From assembly GCA_024345305.1 (NCBI GenBank), contig BRON01000004.1:186001-250000 (forward strand): a stretch of DNA of 64,000 nucleotides. The letters are read 5' to 3'. The stretch is from Mrakia gelida (Eukaryota > Basidiomycota > Tremellomycetes > Cystofilobasidiales > Mrakiaceae). Position 1 is the stretch's first letter, and each line of letters begins with the position of its first letter. The notes under the pieces are model-generated. The model made no database searches and was not told where the DNA came from. It saw only the letters and a program-made list of their open reading frames with translations. Shown in pieces: positions 34,987 to 45,307 of this stretch. A program made the translations under genes and the position numbers.

Positions 34987-37900
34987 ATGGTGAGTCTCGT
35001 CTTCATTTCGCATCCGATTCCCGAGCGAAAAGGAGAGAGCTAACCTGTCCTTGTTCGTCTGTTTACGCTCTCCTTCCCTCCCCATCCTCCCTCGCTCTCA
35101 GGCTCGACGATGTGTAGCTTGCAACTCTACAGTTGTGAACATCGATAGCTCAGCTGGAGGATCCTACTGTGGAGGATGCGGAATTGTACTAGAGGAGAAC
35201 ACGATCGTATCCGAAATCACTTTCGGAGAGACGAGTGGAGGAGCAGCCATGGTCCAGGGAAGTTATGTCAGTGCGGATGCGAGTGAGTCAGACTTCCTTC
35301 CCCTCCTTCTTCGTCCCTTCGCCTCTCTGTATTTCGAGACTACTCTAGCTACATAGAGACGCGTTGTGAGACTCTGTAGAACTCGTGCTGGATTTTTCTG
35401 GGTCCTCTAGCGGTGGATGCAGCTCGAGAGAGCTCGGAAGGACGTAAGAGCTCAAGCTGACCTCCTCCCCTTCCCTCCCCTCCTTCCTTCCTTCCCTCAG
35501 CTCGAGCTCACACCTCTGGACCCTACAACCGAGGATCGCAGGAGTCGAAGGAGCAAGCCATCGCCAACGGTAAGTTTACCTACTCCCATCTCTCCTTCTT
35601 CGACCCGTTCCTGACCTTCTCGTTCGTCCCCTCCAGGTAAGAAGCGAATCCGTCAACTCGCTCAGGGACTCAAGCTCTCGGAACGTCTCTCGGACGCTGC
35701 CCAACGGTGGTTCAACCTCGCCGTCTCCACCAACTTCATCAAGGGAAGGAGATCAGGATACGTGATCGCCGCCTGCCTCTACATCACCTGCAGAATGGAG
35801 AAGACGAGTCACATGTTGATCGATTTCAGCGACATGCTTCAAGTGAGCTCGTTCTCCTGTCGCTGTTATTCGAAGTGTATGAGCTCTTGCTGATCTTCTT
35901 TTGTCTCATCAGGTCAACGTCTTCGTTCTCGGTACGTCTTTTGAGTTGGGGAAAGAGGATGGAGCTCTAAGTCGAAGTAACGAAGCTTACCTCTCTCTCC
36001 TTCCTTCCCGTCCTCTCTCCCCACCTTCGTCTCCTTCAGGTTCCACCTACCTTAAGCTCGTCAAGACCCTCAACATCACCATCCCGATCATGGACCCCTC
36101 CCTCTACATCTCTCGATTCGCCGCTCTCCTCGAGTTCAAGGAGGAGACCCAGAAGGTCGCCACCGACGCCGTTCGTCTCGTCCAACGATTCAACCGAGAC
36201 TGGATGGCTACCGGTCGACGTCCAGCAGGAATCTGTGGAGCCTGCCTCCTCCTCGCCGCCAGGATGAACAACTTCCGACGGAGCATCCAGGAGATCGTCC
36301 AGGTCGTCAAGATCGCCGACACGACCGTTCAGAAGCGACTCGACGAGTTCAAGGCGACCCAGAGTGGAGCTCTCACCATTCAGGACTTCAGGACGACGTG
36401 GGAGACGAAGGAGGAGAACCCTCCTGCCTATACCGCCAATCACAAGGTCAAGACAGTCAGGGTCGCGAAGCCGAAGAAGGTGAAGGGGAAGGGGAAAGGG
36501 AAGGAGAGAGCTGTCGACGGCGACGAGGCGATGGAGGACGACGAGGTCGAACCTATCGAGGAGCCCATCGAGTACGGAGAAGGATCGTCGACGTCCCTCG
36601 CTGGAACACCCAATGCTCGAACCAGCAAAGGAAAGGGTCGGGAGACTCCTCGACGACCTCTCACCATCCTCGACGCGGAGGACTCGCCGTCGGCCGGTCC
36701 CTCGACTCCAGCCAACGAGAACGACGCCGTCTTCCGAACAGCAGCCGACTTCAACGCCGAGGAGGACGAGGAGGAGGGAGAGGGTGAAGACTTCAGTGCT
36801 CAGATGAGAGCCATCGATCCAGCTCTTAGAGACTCGCCAGGCGCGTCCTCCTCAGCCGTCGGACGATCCTCGCCACCACCACCCGACACCCAACCCATCC
36901 GACCCTCCTCTGCCGCCGTCAAAGCCTCCCAATCCCAACCACCTTCTTCCCAACTCGCTGCATCTCAACAAGCCTCCACCTCCTCCGCTCGACCCACCTC
37001 CCTACCCACGAACAACGACGACGACGAGGAAGAAGACGAAGTCGCTCTCGCCATTCGAGACGAGGTCACCGAACAGCTCGATTCTGCTCAAGGAGCCGAG
37101 CTTCAGAGGGAGTTGAACGATGCGGATCGACGAGCTGCTGAGCGACGGGCGGAGGAGATCGAAGGGAGGGAGTTGGAAGGGTTGGACGAAGACGAGTTGG
37201 ATCAGTTCATCATGACGGACGAGGAGGTCAGGGTCAAGACGAGGCTGTGGATGGAGTTCAACAAGGAGTACTTGCAGAAGCTCGCTGGTGAGTCTCTTCG
37301 TTCCTTCGTTTCGAGTTGGAGGGGGGAGGATGATGGGTGGGAGACGAGATGAGACGCGTTTCGCTTGCTGACTCTCGTTTCGTTCATCCCTTCTCCGCTC
37401 GCCTTTCTTCCTCATCAGTCAAACAAGCCAAGGCTCAAGGAGATCCCGACGCTCAAGACTCTTCCAAGAAGAAGGTTCGTCCAACCTTCACTTGCCTCTT
37501 CTCCCTCCCGCCCACCTCTTCCTCGTGTCCCTCCCCATCCTGACCTCCTCCTTCCCTCCCTCCCTCGTTCTTTTCTCGCAGAGGAAACGCAAAGACGGAG
37601 CCTCCGGACCCACCTCCATCCGAGGAGCCACTCCAGCCGAATCCGCTCGAAACCTCGCTACCCAGAAGAAGTTCTCCAAGAAGATCAACTACAAGGCGTT
37701 CGAGACGCTGTTCGACAACTCGGATCTGCCGCAGAGGATGAGTTCGAGGCAGTTGAGGGATAGCACGATTCCGAGAGGTGGGGAGGACGAGAATGAGAAG
37801 GAGGATAATGTTGGTGGTGCGAGTGGGAGTGGTGGAGGAGGAGGAGAGGGAAGTGATGGGGAGAAGGAGGATGGTGAGTCGACTCGCGTCTCGGTGTCGT

Positions 37901-38300
37901 TCTGAGGTGGTTGAGTTGCAGATGGCTTGGAGAGAGGGAGGCACGAACTGACTTCTTCCTTTTTTGATTACTTTCGTCGCGTTCTGCAGAATCCAACGAG
38001 AAGCACGACGAGATGCACGAGGACGAGGGATCAGACGTTCGTTCAACTCCCTTTCCCTTCCTCCTCTCCCCTCCCTTCAACCGCAACCCACCTCACCCAC
38101 CCCCTCCCCTTCTTCCCCACCTCTCTCAACTAACCCACCCCTCCTCTTCCTCGTTTCGCTTCACACAGGACGACGACGCCTCCCGCCCCACCTCCAAGAA
38201 GGGCCGAACCACCTCCCAACACGATCCCGACTTCCTCACCCTCAGCAGCAGTTTCGCTCGAGGCGGAGACGACGACGACGATGGGTTCGAGGAGGTGTAG
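34987..38300 (+). CDS. BRF1: TFIIIB subunit Brf1 (RNA polymerase III initiation factor)
   Basis: TFIIB-related factor that, with TBP and Bdp1, recruits Pol III to tRNA and 5S genes. Exons: 34987-34989 (only the ATG), 35102-35282, 35501-35569, 35637-35842, 35913-35931 (19 bases), 36040-37287, 37419-37474, 37582-37873, 37990-38036 and 38169-38300. The N-terminal zinc ribbon is RRCVACNSTV ... SYCGGCGIVLEE. Two cyclin folds follow (RIRQLAQGLKLSERLSDAAQ; RRSGYVIAACLYITCRM; RPAGICGACLLLAARMNNFR). A long acidic and Ser/Pro-rich linker precedes the Brf1-specific TBP-binding region (VKTRLWMEFNKEYLQKLA; KKINYKAFETLFD). The tail is acidic. All landmarks are present; the splice chain keeps frame throughout. 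Confidence 0.95.
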
Positions 38301-38641
38301 GGTTGGGGTCGCACTGTTTCTCTTCGCTTCTCTGTGTTTTGCTTCTTGTTGGGTTGGACGCGCTGGTTCTGGTTTTGCACGCTTCTTTTGTTTCTCTTTC
38401 ACGCACGCTTTGCGTTCTTCTCGGATATTTACTTATGTTCTCTCGCTCTCGTCTCTCGTCTTCTATACAACGGTGGAAACCCTTTCTGTAAACCAGCATT
38501 CCTCTCGCTCGAAGAAGAAGAAGGAGACCAAAAACAAGGGGTTCGTTCCCTTTGTTCGTTTCAGAATCTCGCTTCCTCGCTCGACCGAATCGAGCAAGCT
38601 CACCACTTCCTCGTCCTTCCCCAAACACCCACTCCCTCGCC
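38301..38641. other. intergenic region between BRF1 and RAM1
   Basis: 341 bases between two genes on the same strand. T-rich in the left half (a likely 3' UTR), pyrimidine-rich near the RAM1 start. No gene seen. Confidence 0.5.
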
Positions 38642-40944
38642 ATGCCCATCCTCTCCACCCCCTCTTTCGCGCTCTCCGAAGACGACCACGTCCCCACCGA
38701 AACCTCTACGACTCAACATGGCACGGAGTTGATGCTTTCCAAGCTGCTGGATGAGTGGAGAGCGACGGATAAGTTCAAGGAAGGGGGAGCGCCGTGAGTT
38801 GGAGCTCGCTCGCCTTCTACAACAAAAGCTGATTGTTCGTTGTTGTTGTTGTTATTTCCTTTGTTTTGATTTTGTCCCCCCAGCCCCGTCCTCGAGAAGA
38901 ACTCTCACGTCCAGTACCTAGCCAAGAACCTGTTCAAACTGCCCGCTCCGTTCATCTCGCTGGACGCTTCTCGACCTTGGATGCTTTACTGGATCTTGCA
39001 TTCGTTTGACTTGTTGGGGGTCGCGTTGGATCAGGCTACGAAGGATAGGTGAGTCGCTTGAGTCGGGTTGGGGTGAGGAACGAACGAGCGAAACAAAGCA
39101 AAGGAAGAGAAGCGAGCCGAAGGAAGGAAAGTCGAAGCTCACCTCTCCCTTGTTCTCCTTCCCTCCCCCTTCTTTCGCTCGCTCACTTCGTTCGCTCAGA
39201 GGAATCTCCACCATCCTCTCGTGCCAACACCCCTCGGGAGGCTTCGGAGGGAACGTCTCTCATCTCCCTCACCTCTTGACCACCTACGCTTCCGTGTGTT
39301 CTCTCGCCATGCTCGGAGGAGGATGGGACCAGATCGATCGACAGGCCATTTACAAGTTCTTCATGACCATGAAGAGGCAGGATGGAGGGTTTAGCGTTTG
39401 TGAGGGTGGGGAGGTGGACGTTAGGTCAGTAACGAACGAGTCGGAATATGTTTTGGGCTAAGAGAAGGGGAAGATTTGAGCTGACTCGAAGACGTTTTTG
39501 GTTCGTTCGCGCTTCGCCAGGGGAGTCTACTGCTTGCTCGCGACTGCTACTCTTTTGGATCTCCTCACGCCCGAGTTGGTGTATAGGACGGCTGATTTCG
39601 TTGCTTCGTACGTTCCTCTCCCCTCCCCTCCTTCCACTCCCTCAAAACCTTCACTAACCTCGTTCTCACTCGCGTGCAGCTGCCAAACCTACGAAGGCGG
39701 CTTCTCGGCCTCCCCTTCCTCCATCTCCTCCACCTTCTTCTCTCCCTTCACCTCCTCCTCTCAACCAACTCTCACCACCTACCCCACTCCTACTCCCCTA
39801 GGAGAAGCCCACGGAGGCTACACCTCCTGCGCCGTCCTCTCCCTCCATCTCCTTCGCCCTTTGGTCGTCCCAACCAAACCCGTGAACGAGAAGGCGTTGC
39901 TGAGATGGAGCGTGATGATGCAGGCGAGTGCGGTGGATGGAGGGGGGTTCAAGGGGAGGAGTAACAAGCTTGTGGATGGGTGTTATGGGTGGTGGGTTGG
40001 GGGGAGCTTTACGGTGTTGGAGGAGATGGTGAAGAAGGGACAGGGGAGGGGGGAGGAGGAGTTGGTGGGGGATGAGGGTGAGTCGTCTGAGTCTTTCTTT
40101 GCTTTCTCTTTCGCCCGGGCTCGAACCTCGCTGACTCTGGCTGCTTTGTCGTTCGAAGGTGCTCTCTACGACCGAGGTTCGTCCCTCTTCCTCTCTTTCT
40201 CAATCCTCCAAGCTCTCCTCGTTCGTTCGCGCGTTCCGAAAACTGACGCGTCGTTCGTCTTCCTTGTTCCCTTCTCTCTCGCAGCCGCTCTCCAAGAATT
40301 CGTCCTCACCCTAGCTCAGCACCCTAAGGGTGGTCTTCGAGACAAGCCTCCGAAGTTCGTCGTTCTTGCCCTTCCCCTCCTCACCCACCTCACCCTCTGT
40401 CTTTCTCTCGTCCCAAACTCACCCTCCCCTCCCCTCCCCTTCGCTTCACCCCTTCTCCAGAAACGCAGACTTCTACCACACAGTCAACAACCTCGCCGGC
40501 CTCTCCTCCTCCCAACATCGACTCATCCTCTCCCCCCTTCGCTCAGCTGGTCTGGCCAAGGAATGGCGACCCCACGCCAGTGCAACCTCAACCCCAACTC
40601 CAACTCCCACCTCAACCGAGCTCAGCGACGAGCAGAGAAGGGACGTGTTCGTTCAAGCTCTCGCGTGGAAGGAGTTGGATGATCAATTTCTCAGTCAGGG
40701 GGGGGAGGGGAATAGGGTGGTGAGTTGAACCTTTCCAACCCATCTCAACCTCTTTTGAGCCCGAACGAGAGAGCGAACGACGCGTCGAAACGAACTGACT
40801 CGTCTCGCTTTTGCCTTCGGTTTTTGTGTGCGGCGCGTGAAACAGAACACCACCCACCCAGCGATCAACATATTGCTTCTCAGGGCTGAGCCGATGATGA
40901 GGAGGTTTTATAAGCAGGAGAAGGATTTTGCGGTGAAGGTTTAG
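38642..40944 (+). CDS. RAM1: protein farnesyltransferase beta subunit
   Basis: Catalytic zinc subunit that attaches farnesyl to CaaX proteins such as Ras and mating pheromones. Starts at ATG 38642, several exons, stop TAG 40942-40944. Repeats of the alpha-alpha barrel are visible (STILSCQHPSGGFGGNVSHL; FFMTMKRQDGGFSVCEGGE; SCQTYEGGFSASPSS; GGGFKGRSNKLVDGCYGWWV). Zinc ligands fit DVRGVYC (Asp, Cys) and DFYHTVNNLAGLS (His). A 16-base exon at 40159-40174 (GALYDR) joins in phase between larger exons. A Thr/Pro-rich insert follows the His-bearing segment. In dimorphic basidiomycetes this enzyme matters for pheromone maturation, a general point rather than one shown here. Confidence 0.93.
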
Positions 40945-41331
40945 GGAGTTGAGTGAGTGAGTTGGGGAGGGATGGGAGGGAGGGAAGGGTGAGGCTTGAG
41001 AAGGGGAGCAGAGGGTTCAGTTTAGTGTCATGTTTTTCTTATCTATCTCGTTTTGATTTGACCTGGTGTTGAGGTGGGTTGGGGGAAAGGAGGGAGAAGA
41101 GGGCGAGAGGGAAAGCGAAACGCGACGCGTCTAGGGATCCTAGAGACGAACTCCGCAACGGCGTTGTTTTGCATCTAATCGCTTCGATGGAGTCTTTCGC
41201 ATTCTCCGAAGCTATGTTCGTAGCGAAGGGCTCGTCGCGAAGGCGCATTTCGAACGACGAGCGACGAGCGACGCTCGAAGTCGTCGAGCTCACGTTCCCT
41301 TTCATCCGACACTCACCTTCTCCTTCCTCCC
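40945..41331. other. intergenic region upstream of MYND copy 3
   Basis: 387 bases between RAM1 and the next gene on the same strand; GACGCGTC at about 41124. No gene supported. Confidence 0.5.
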
Positions 41332-43066
41332 ATGCCCAAGAGAGATATACGACCCGAGGACGCCTTCAGGACCGTCGAGCAGTACTGTGGTCTAGCGTGC
41401 TTCAAGTGCCACTCCTTCTTCAGAGCAAATCTGATCATCTGCGGTTATTGCGACGAGTTGAGTCGAGTCGAGTTTGGCCTTGGTTTCACTTGTTCGAACG
41501 AAGCCTTCTTCGCTGACTCCTTCTTCTTTTCGCGCCGATTCTTACTTCTCAGCGTGCAATACTGTAGCGCGCGATGCCGACAACTCGATCGGAAGGATCA
41601 CCAATTCATCTGCGAACACGTACACGAAACCAAAGAAGTGGCGGACCTCGCTTTCGTCCCGGTCTTCACGACCTTCCCTCCTACCGCCTCGGACCTCAAC
41701 GCTCTCCTGAAGTGGACCGAAGCCTGGATGATGAAGCCGGTGTTGAAGAGGATGGGTGGACGAGGTGGGAAGACGTTGAACGGGCTCGTCTTCAGCGTCC
41801 GTCGGTGCGCGCGGGGATGTGGGAAGATTCACGTCTTTGTCGAGGAAGGGTGGGCGTTGGATGGGTGTGAGAAGTGTGTTTATAGCTGGTGTAGTAGCGG
41901 CTCGTGTCGAGCGATCGTCGAGGCAACTCACAAAAACTTGTGTGCGACCCTGCAGCAGATTGTGCTGGACGAGCGCCTCTGGTTCGTCTTTGTTGTTCTT
42001 TTGCTCCGTTTTCGTTCGTTTGTTTTCTCCAAGGATCAAAATCACTGACTTGTTTTATATTCAATCTCTCCGTAGGTGGGATCTTTTGAAGCGAGAAGAT
42101 CCCGTCCTGGCATTCCGCTGGCTACCCGAACAGCTCGCTCGCGTCGCAACCCCCTTACCGCCCGACTGGGACTCCTTCTACTCCTCGCTCGACTGCATCA
42201 AGCCCACCCTACCAGAGATGAAGCGGATCTTCGCTCGACACAGTCTTTCCATACCCCTTACCATCGTCGCCTCCCTCACCAACTTTGGTCTCCTCCCCAC
42301 CTTCTCGGACGCGACGGATCCTCGAACGCTCACCGTCCACCTTCTCGGAGCGGAGGAGGAGGTCGAGATCGACGGGGCGGGTCAAGTGTACGAAGAGATT
42401 ATGCACCTCCTACCTGGAGTGAGATGTTTGATCGGTGAGTCTTCATGGTTGTTCGTTCGAAAGACAAAGATCAGTCGCTTCCGATTCGGCTCGTTTTCTC
42501 GGACTAACCGTCTCCTCGCTCTCGTCTTCTTCTTCTTAACAGTCGTCATGATAGGACCTGGAGTAAAGTCGACATCCGGACGGCGTCGGAAACAATCAAT
42601 CTGCGTCCATTGTAGAAAAGATGGGAGGACGCGTCACCTCAAGCTTTTTCAGTGCGTTGTACCTTCCTTCGCTTTCTTCCTCTCTCTCCTCGAACTGAAA
42701 TTTCTCTATCTCCTTCTCTAACTACTTAGAATGACCTACCACGACTTCATCGACTCCCGCCCCTCCTCCCCCGACTGCGATCTCGCCCTCGCCTTCAACT
42801 CTGGAATCTGCGAAACACCGTCGAGCTGGGAACCCACCATCGCCGCTCTCCTCGAAGCTCGAACGCCAACGGTCTTCACCTCCTGCAACAGTCTCGAGGC
42901 TAAAGCAGATGCGTCGGCCATCGAGAGGATGGGAGGGAGCGAGGTCGAGTGGGTCTGGAGGGAGGAGGAGAATCCTTGGAGGTCAGGACGTCAACATTTC
43001 GATTTGTTCTCGCCGGGTTCGATTTGGTCGGAGAATATGTACTGGAGCGGGTTTCAAGCCTCTTAG
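41332..43066 (+). CDS. MYND/Mss51-C-like protein, copy 3 (intact)
   Basis: The only complete copy in the window. Exons read as 41332-41456, 41553-41981, 42076-42434, 42543-42651 and 42730-43066, all in phase. The MYND finger is CFKC, CGYC, then YCSARCRQLDRKDHQFIC (residues about 21-61). A second Cys cluster follows (CARGCGKIHV; CEKCVYSWCSSGSC, about 145-180). The Mss51-C-like region then shows HSLSIPLTIVASLTNFGLL, LTVHLLGAEEEVEI, HLLPGVR, VVMIGPG, CVHC, TYHDF, DLALAFNSGICE, TVFTSCNSLEAKAD and a C-terminal MYWSGF. I see no mitochondrial presequence (start MPKRDIRPEDAFRTVEQYCG). Function is unknown; Mss51 itself activates COX1 translation. Stop TAG 43064-43066. Confidence 0.87.
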
Positions 43067-43303
43067 ATTGGTTTATCTATGTATTTATCGTCTTTCGTGC
43101 CGTCGAGTGCGGCTGCGGTGCCTTCCTGTATGCGAGATAGTGAGCATGATCACGACTCGAGACGCGTCGAAGTTCGACTCGAGCAGCTCGGCTTTCCTCC
43201 TTTGCGACTCAACACATCTCGCCTTCTCGAACGGGAAGCTCGAGCTCACTCGAGCATAATCAGATGGAGTGCATGACATACTGTTTCGAATCATCGTAGT
43301 GAT

Positions 43304-45166
43304 TCAGGCGAGCGGATCCTGGATGGGAAAGAAGGGTCAAAAGGAAAGTCAGAATCGTGTTGAATCCATCGTCGTCGAGACTCGAGGCAGCGATGAAGCG
43401 AAAGGACTGACCTCGAGAAGAAGCTCGAACTGAGTGGATCCAGAGTCGGGCTCCACAAAGTCACCGTAGAACCCTCTGTGAAGCCGAAGTGTCGAGTCAG
43501 CGGAAGCAGCGAAGAGCAAACGACGAGCGCGGACTCACCGCTCCCCAAAGACGACTCTCCCAAACATCAGCCCATAATCCCCACCATACTCCTCAATAAT
43601 CTCCTCCAGTACCGCTTCCCTGTCAGCTCCGTTAGCCGCGTCTTCCTCGTCCTCGTCCTCGTCGAGGTCGTAAAGCTCTCCATCGTAGTTGGAAGGGATG
43701 GACGCGCTGTAATCTCCTCGTTCTCCCTCGACGAACTGAGAGAGAAGGATCCCTTCGATCGGGAACCATAGCCTATGCAGGACCCGAGAAGGCGCGAGAA
43801 TAACGAAGGATCAGCATGCGAGTCGCCGCGTCGTTCGACCGCGAGATGAGACTTACTTGTCGTACCAGCGTCTCCAGAGGTCCCAGATGACGACACCATC
43901 CTTGTTCGATAACTTCAGCTTCTCGTAGTTTCCAGCCACGTCCTCGATGGTGACTGTCAGCTCCTGATGGAAGGAAGGGCGTGCAAGATCAGCTTCAATC
44001 CGAACGAGAAGCGAGATTGGGAGGACGAACGGAGACGGGAGGGAAGGTGAGGAGCTGTAGATAACGAGGAGGAGTCACGGTCAGCTTGAAAATTCGGAGT
44101 AGATGTTACAGATGAGAGAGCTGACCATGTCGACGCAGCTTCGATTGTCGTAGACCGAGAGCCAATGATGGTACTGAAGGTCCTGGATCGCGAAGTCCAT
44201 GTCGTTCATATCCATGAGCCTCATGTAGGAGAGAGCTGGGTTGATCTGGAGCTGCACTTCGTGCTCCTCGACCTCTTCGCTACTGAAAACGTGCAGTTCC
44301 GATCCCGAGAAGGCGAGGAGTGCATCTGATGGACGCGAAACGACGACCGCGATTTTGGTTAGTTTCTGCTTCACTGCATCGCCTCCCACTCGGAAGGATG
44401 AAGAGCCAAGACTCACCAGTCCAATCTTCCCAGCGAGATGACGTCTCCATCTGAGTCCAAGAGCATGGAAGGCGGTTGTAGTGGAGAAATCTCCACTCGA
44501 CGGTTCGGAGAGCGCTGTTTTCCCAGGTCGTCTTGACGGGATCAGGCTCGGTGAGGTCCTTGTAGATGATTCCCATACCTGATCGAAGGCAGATTTGTCT
44601 CCAGCGTTTCTCGATGAGCTCGTTTGTAGAGCCGAAGAGGTAGGCTCGAACCGAGCGGTTGAGTTGAGAGAGGGCGACGTGAGTGGGGAGAGCGAGAGGT
44701 CCGAGAAAGGTCTGGATGTGAGCGATGATCTCGTAAGGAAGGGCATGTCGACGATGGTAGGATAGAGGAAGAGCTGCCGATGCAAACGAAGGGTTAGCGG
44801 CAGTCGCTCGAGCCATCTGGACAGTGGGAGATGAACGAACCGTCGAGACGTCCTCTTCGAGCCTTCTCCGATCGAATCGTGGTCCTGAGAAGGTCGAGCA
44901 GCTGTACGAGAACCAGATTTTAGCAGGTTCTATGATGGAGGTAGATCATACAATCTAGGGCCTACCTCGTTCAGCTTCTTGTCGTAGAGAGTTCCCTCGT
45001 AATGGACCCACTCGAGAGGATCGATGCCCCTTCGTTCGAGAGCTCGTCGGACGTCTGTCTCCATTCTCCCCAACAGCGAGGGCCGTTTCATGAGCTATGA
45101 ACTGAGTGATCACGCGATCCAGCCGGTTGAGACCTCACCTTTGAGAGTGTAGGAAGCTGGGTCCAT
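43304..45166 (-). CDS. F-box-like protein
   Basis: Several exons from ATG 45166 (MDPASYTLK) to TGA 43304. An N-terminal segment (RGIDPLEWVHYEGTLYDKKL) precedes an F-box-like stretch (LPYEIIAHIQTFLGPLALPT, then LSQLNRSVRAYLFG) around residues 85-120, followed by RWRQICLRSGMG. The C-terminal half is mixed (ALLAFSGSELHVFSSEEVEE; MNDMDFAIQDLQYHHWLSVY; VVIWDLWRRWYDK). It contains an acidic patch (ELYDLDEDEDEEDAANGAD) before GEYGGD-like glycine residues and a short final exon (DPLA). I do not recognise the C-terminal family. If the F-box is real it would bind Skp1 in an SCF ligase. It shares a 141-base divergent promoter with the NCBP3-like gene and converges with MYND copy 3. Confidence 0.6.
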
Positions 45167-45307
45167 CGAGAGGAGAAGGAAGATGATGAAGACTGGGAGG
45201 GAAGGAGCGAAATGGGCGACGATTGAGCTCGCCTTCCTTTTCGTTCGAGCTCGTTCTTGATCTCGTAACGACCAGCCCCCTCCACTTCCTTTCTTCCACT
45301 TTTCGCG
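45167..45307. promoter_or_regulatory. compact divergent promoter
   Basis: Only 141 bases separate the ATGs of the F-box-like gene (-) and the NCBP3-like gene (+), so the two must share upstream sequence. Confidence 0.45.
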
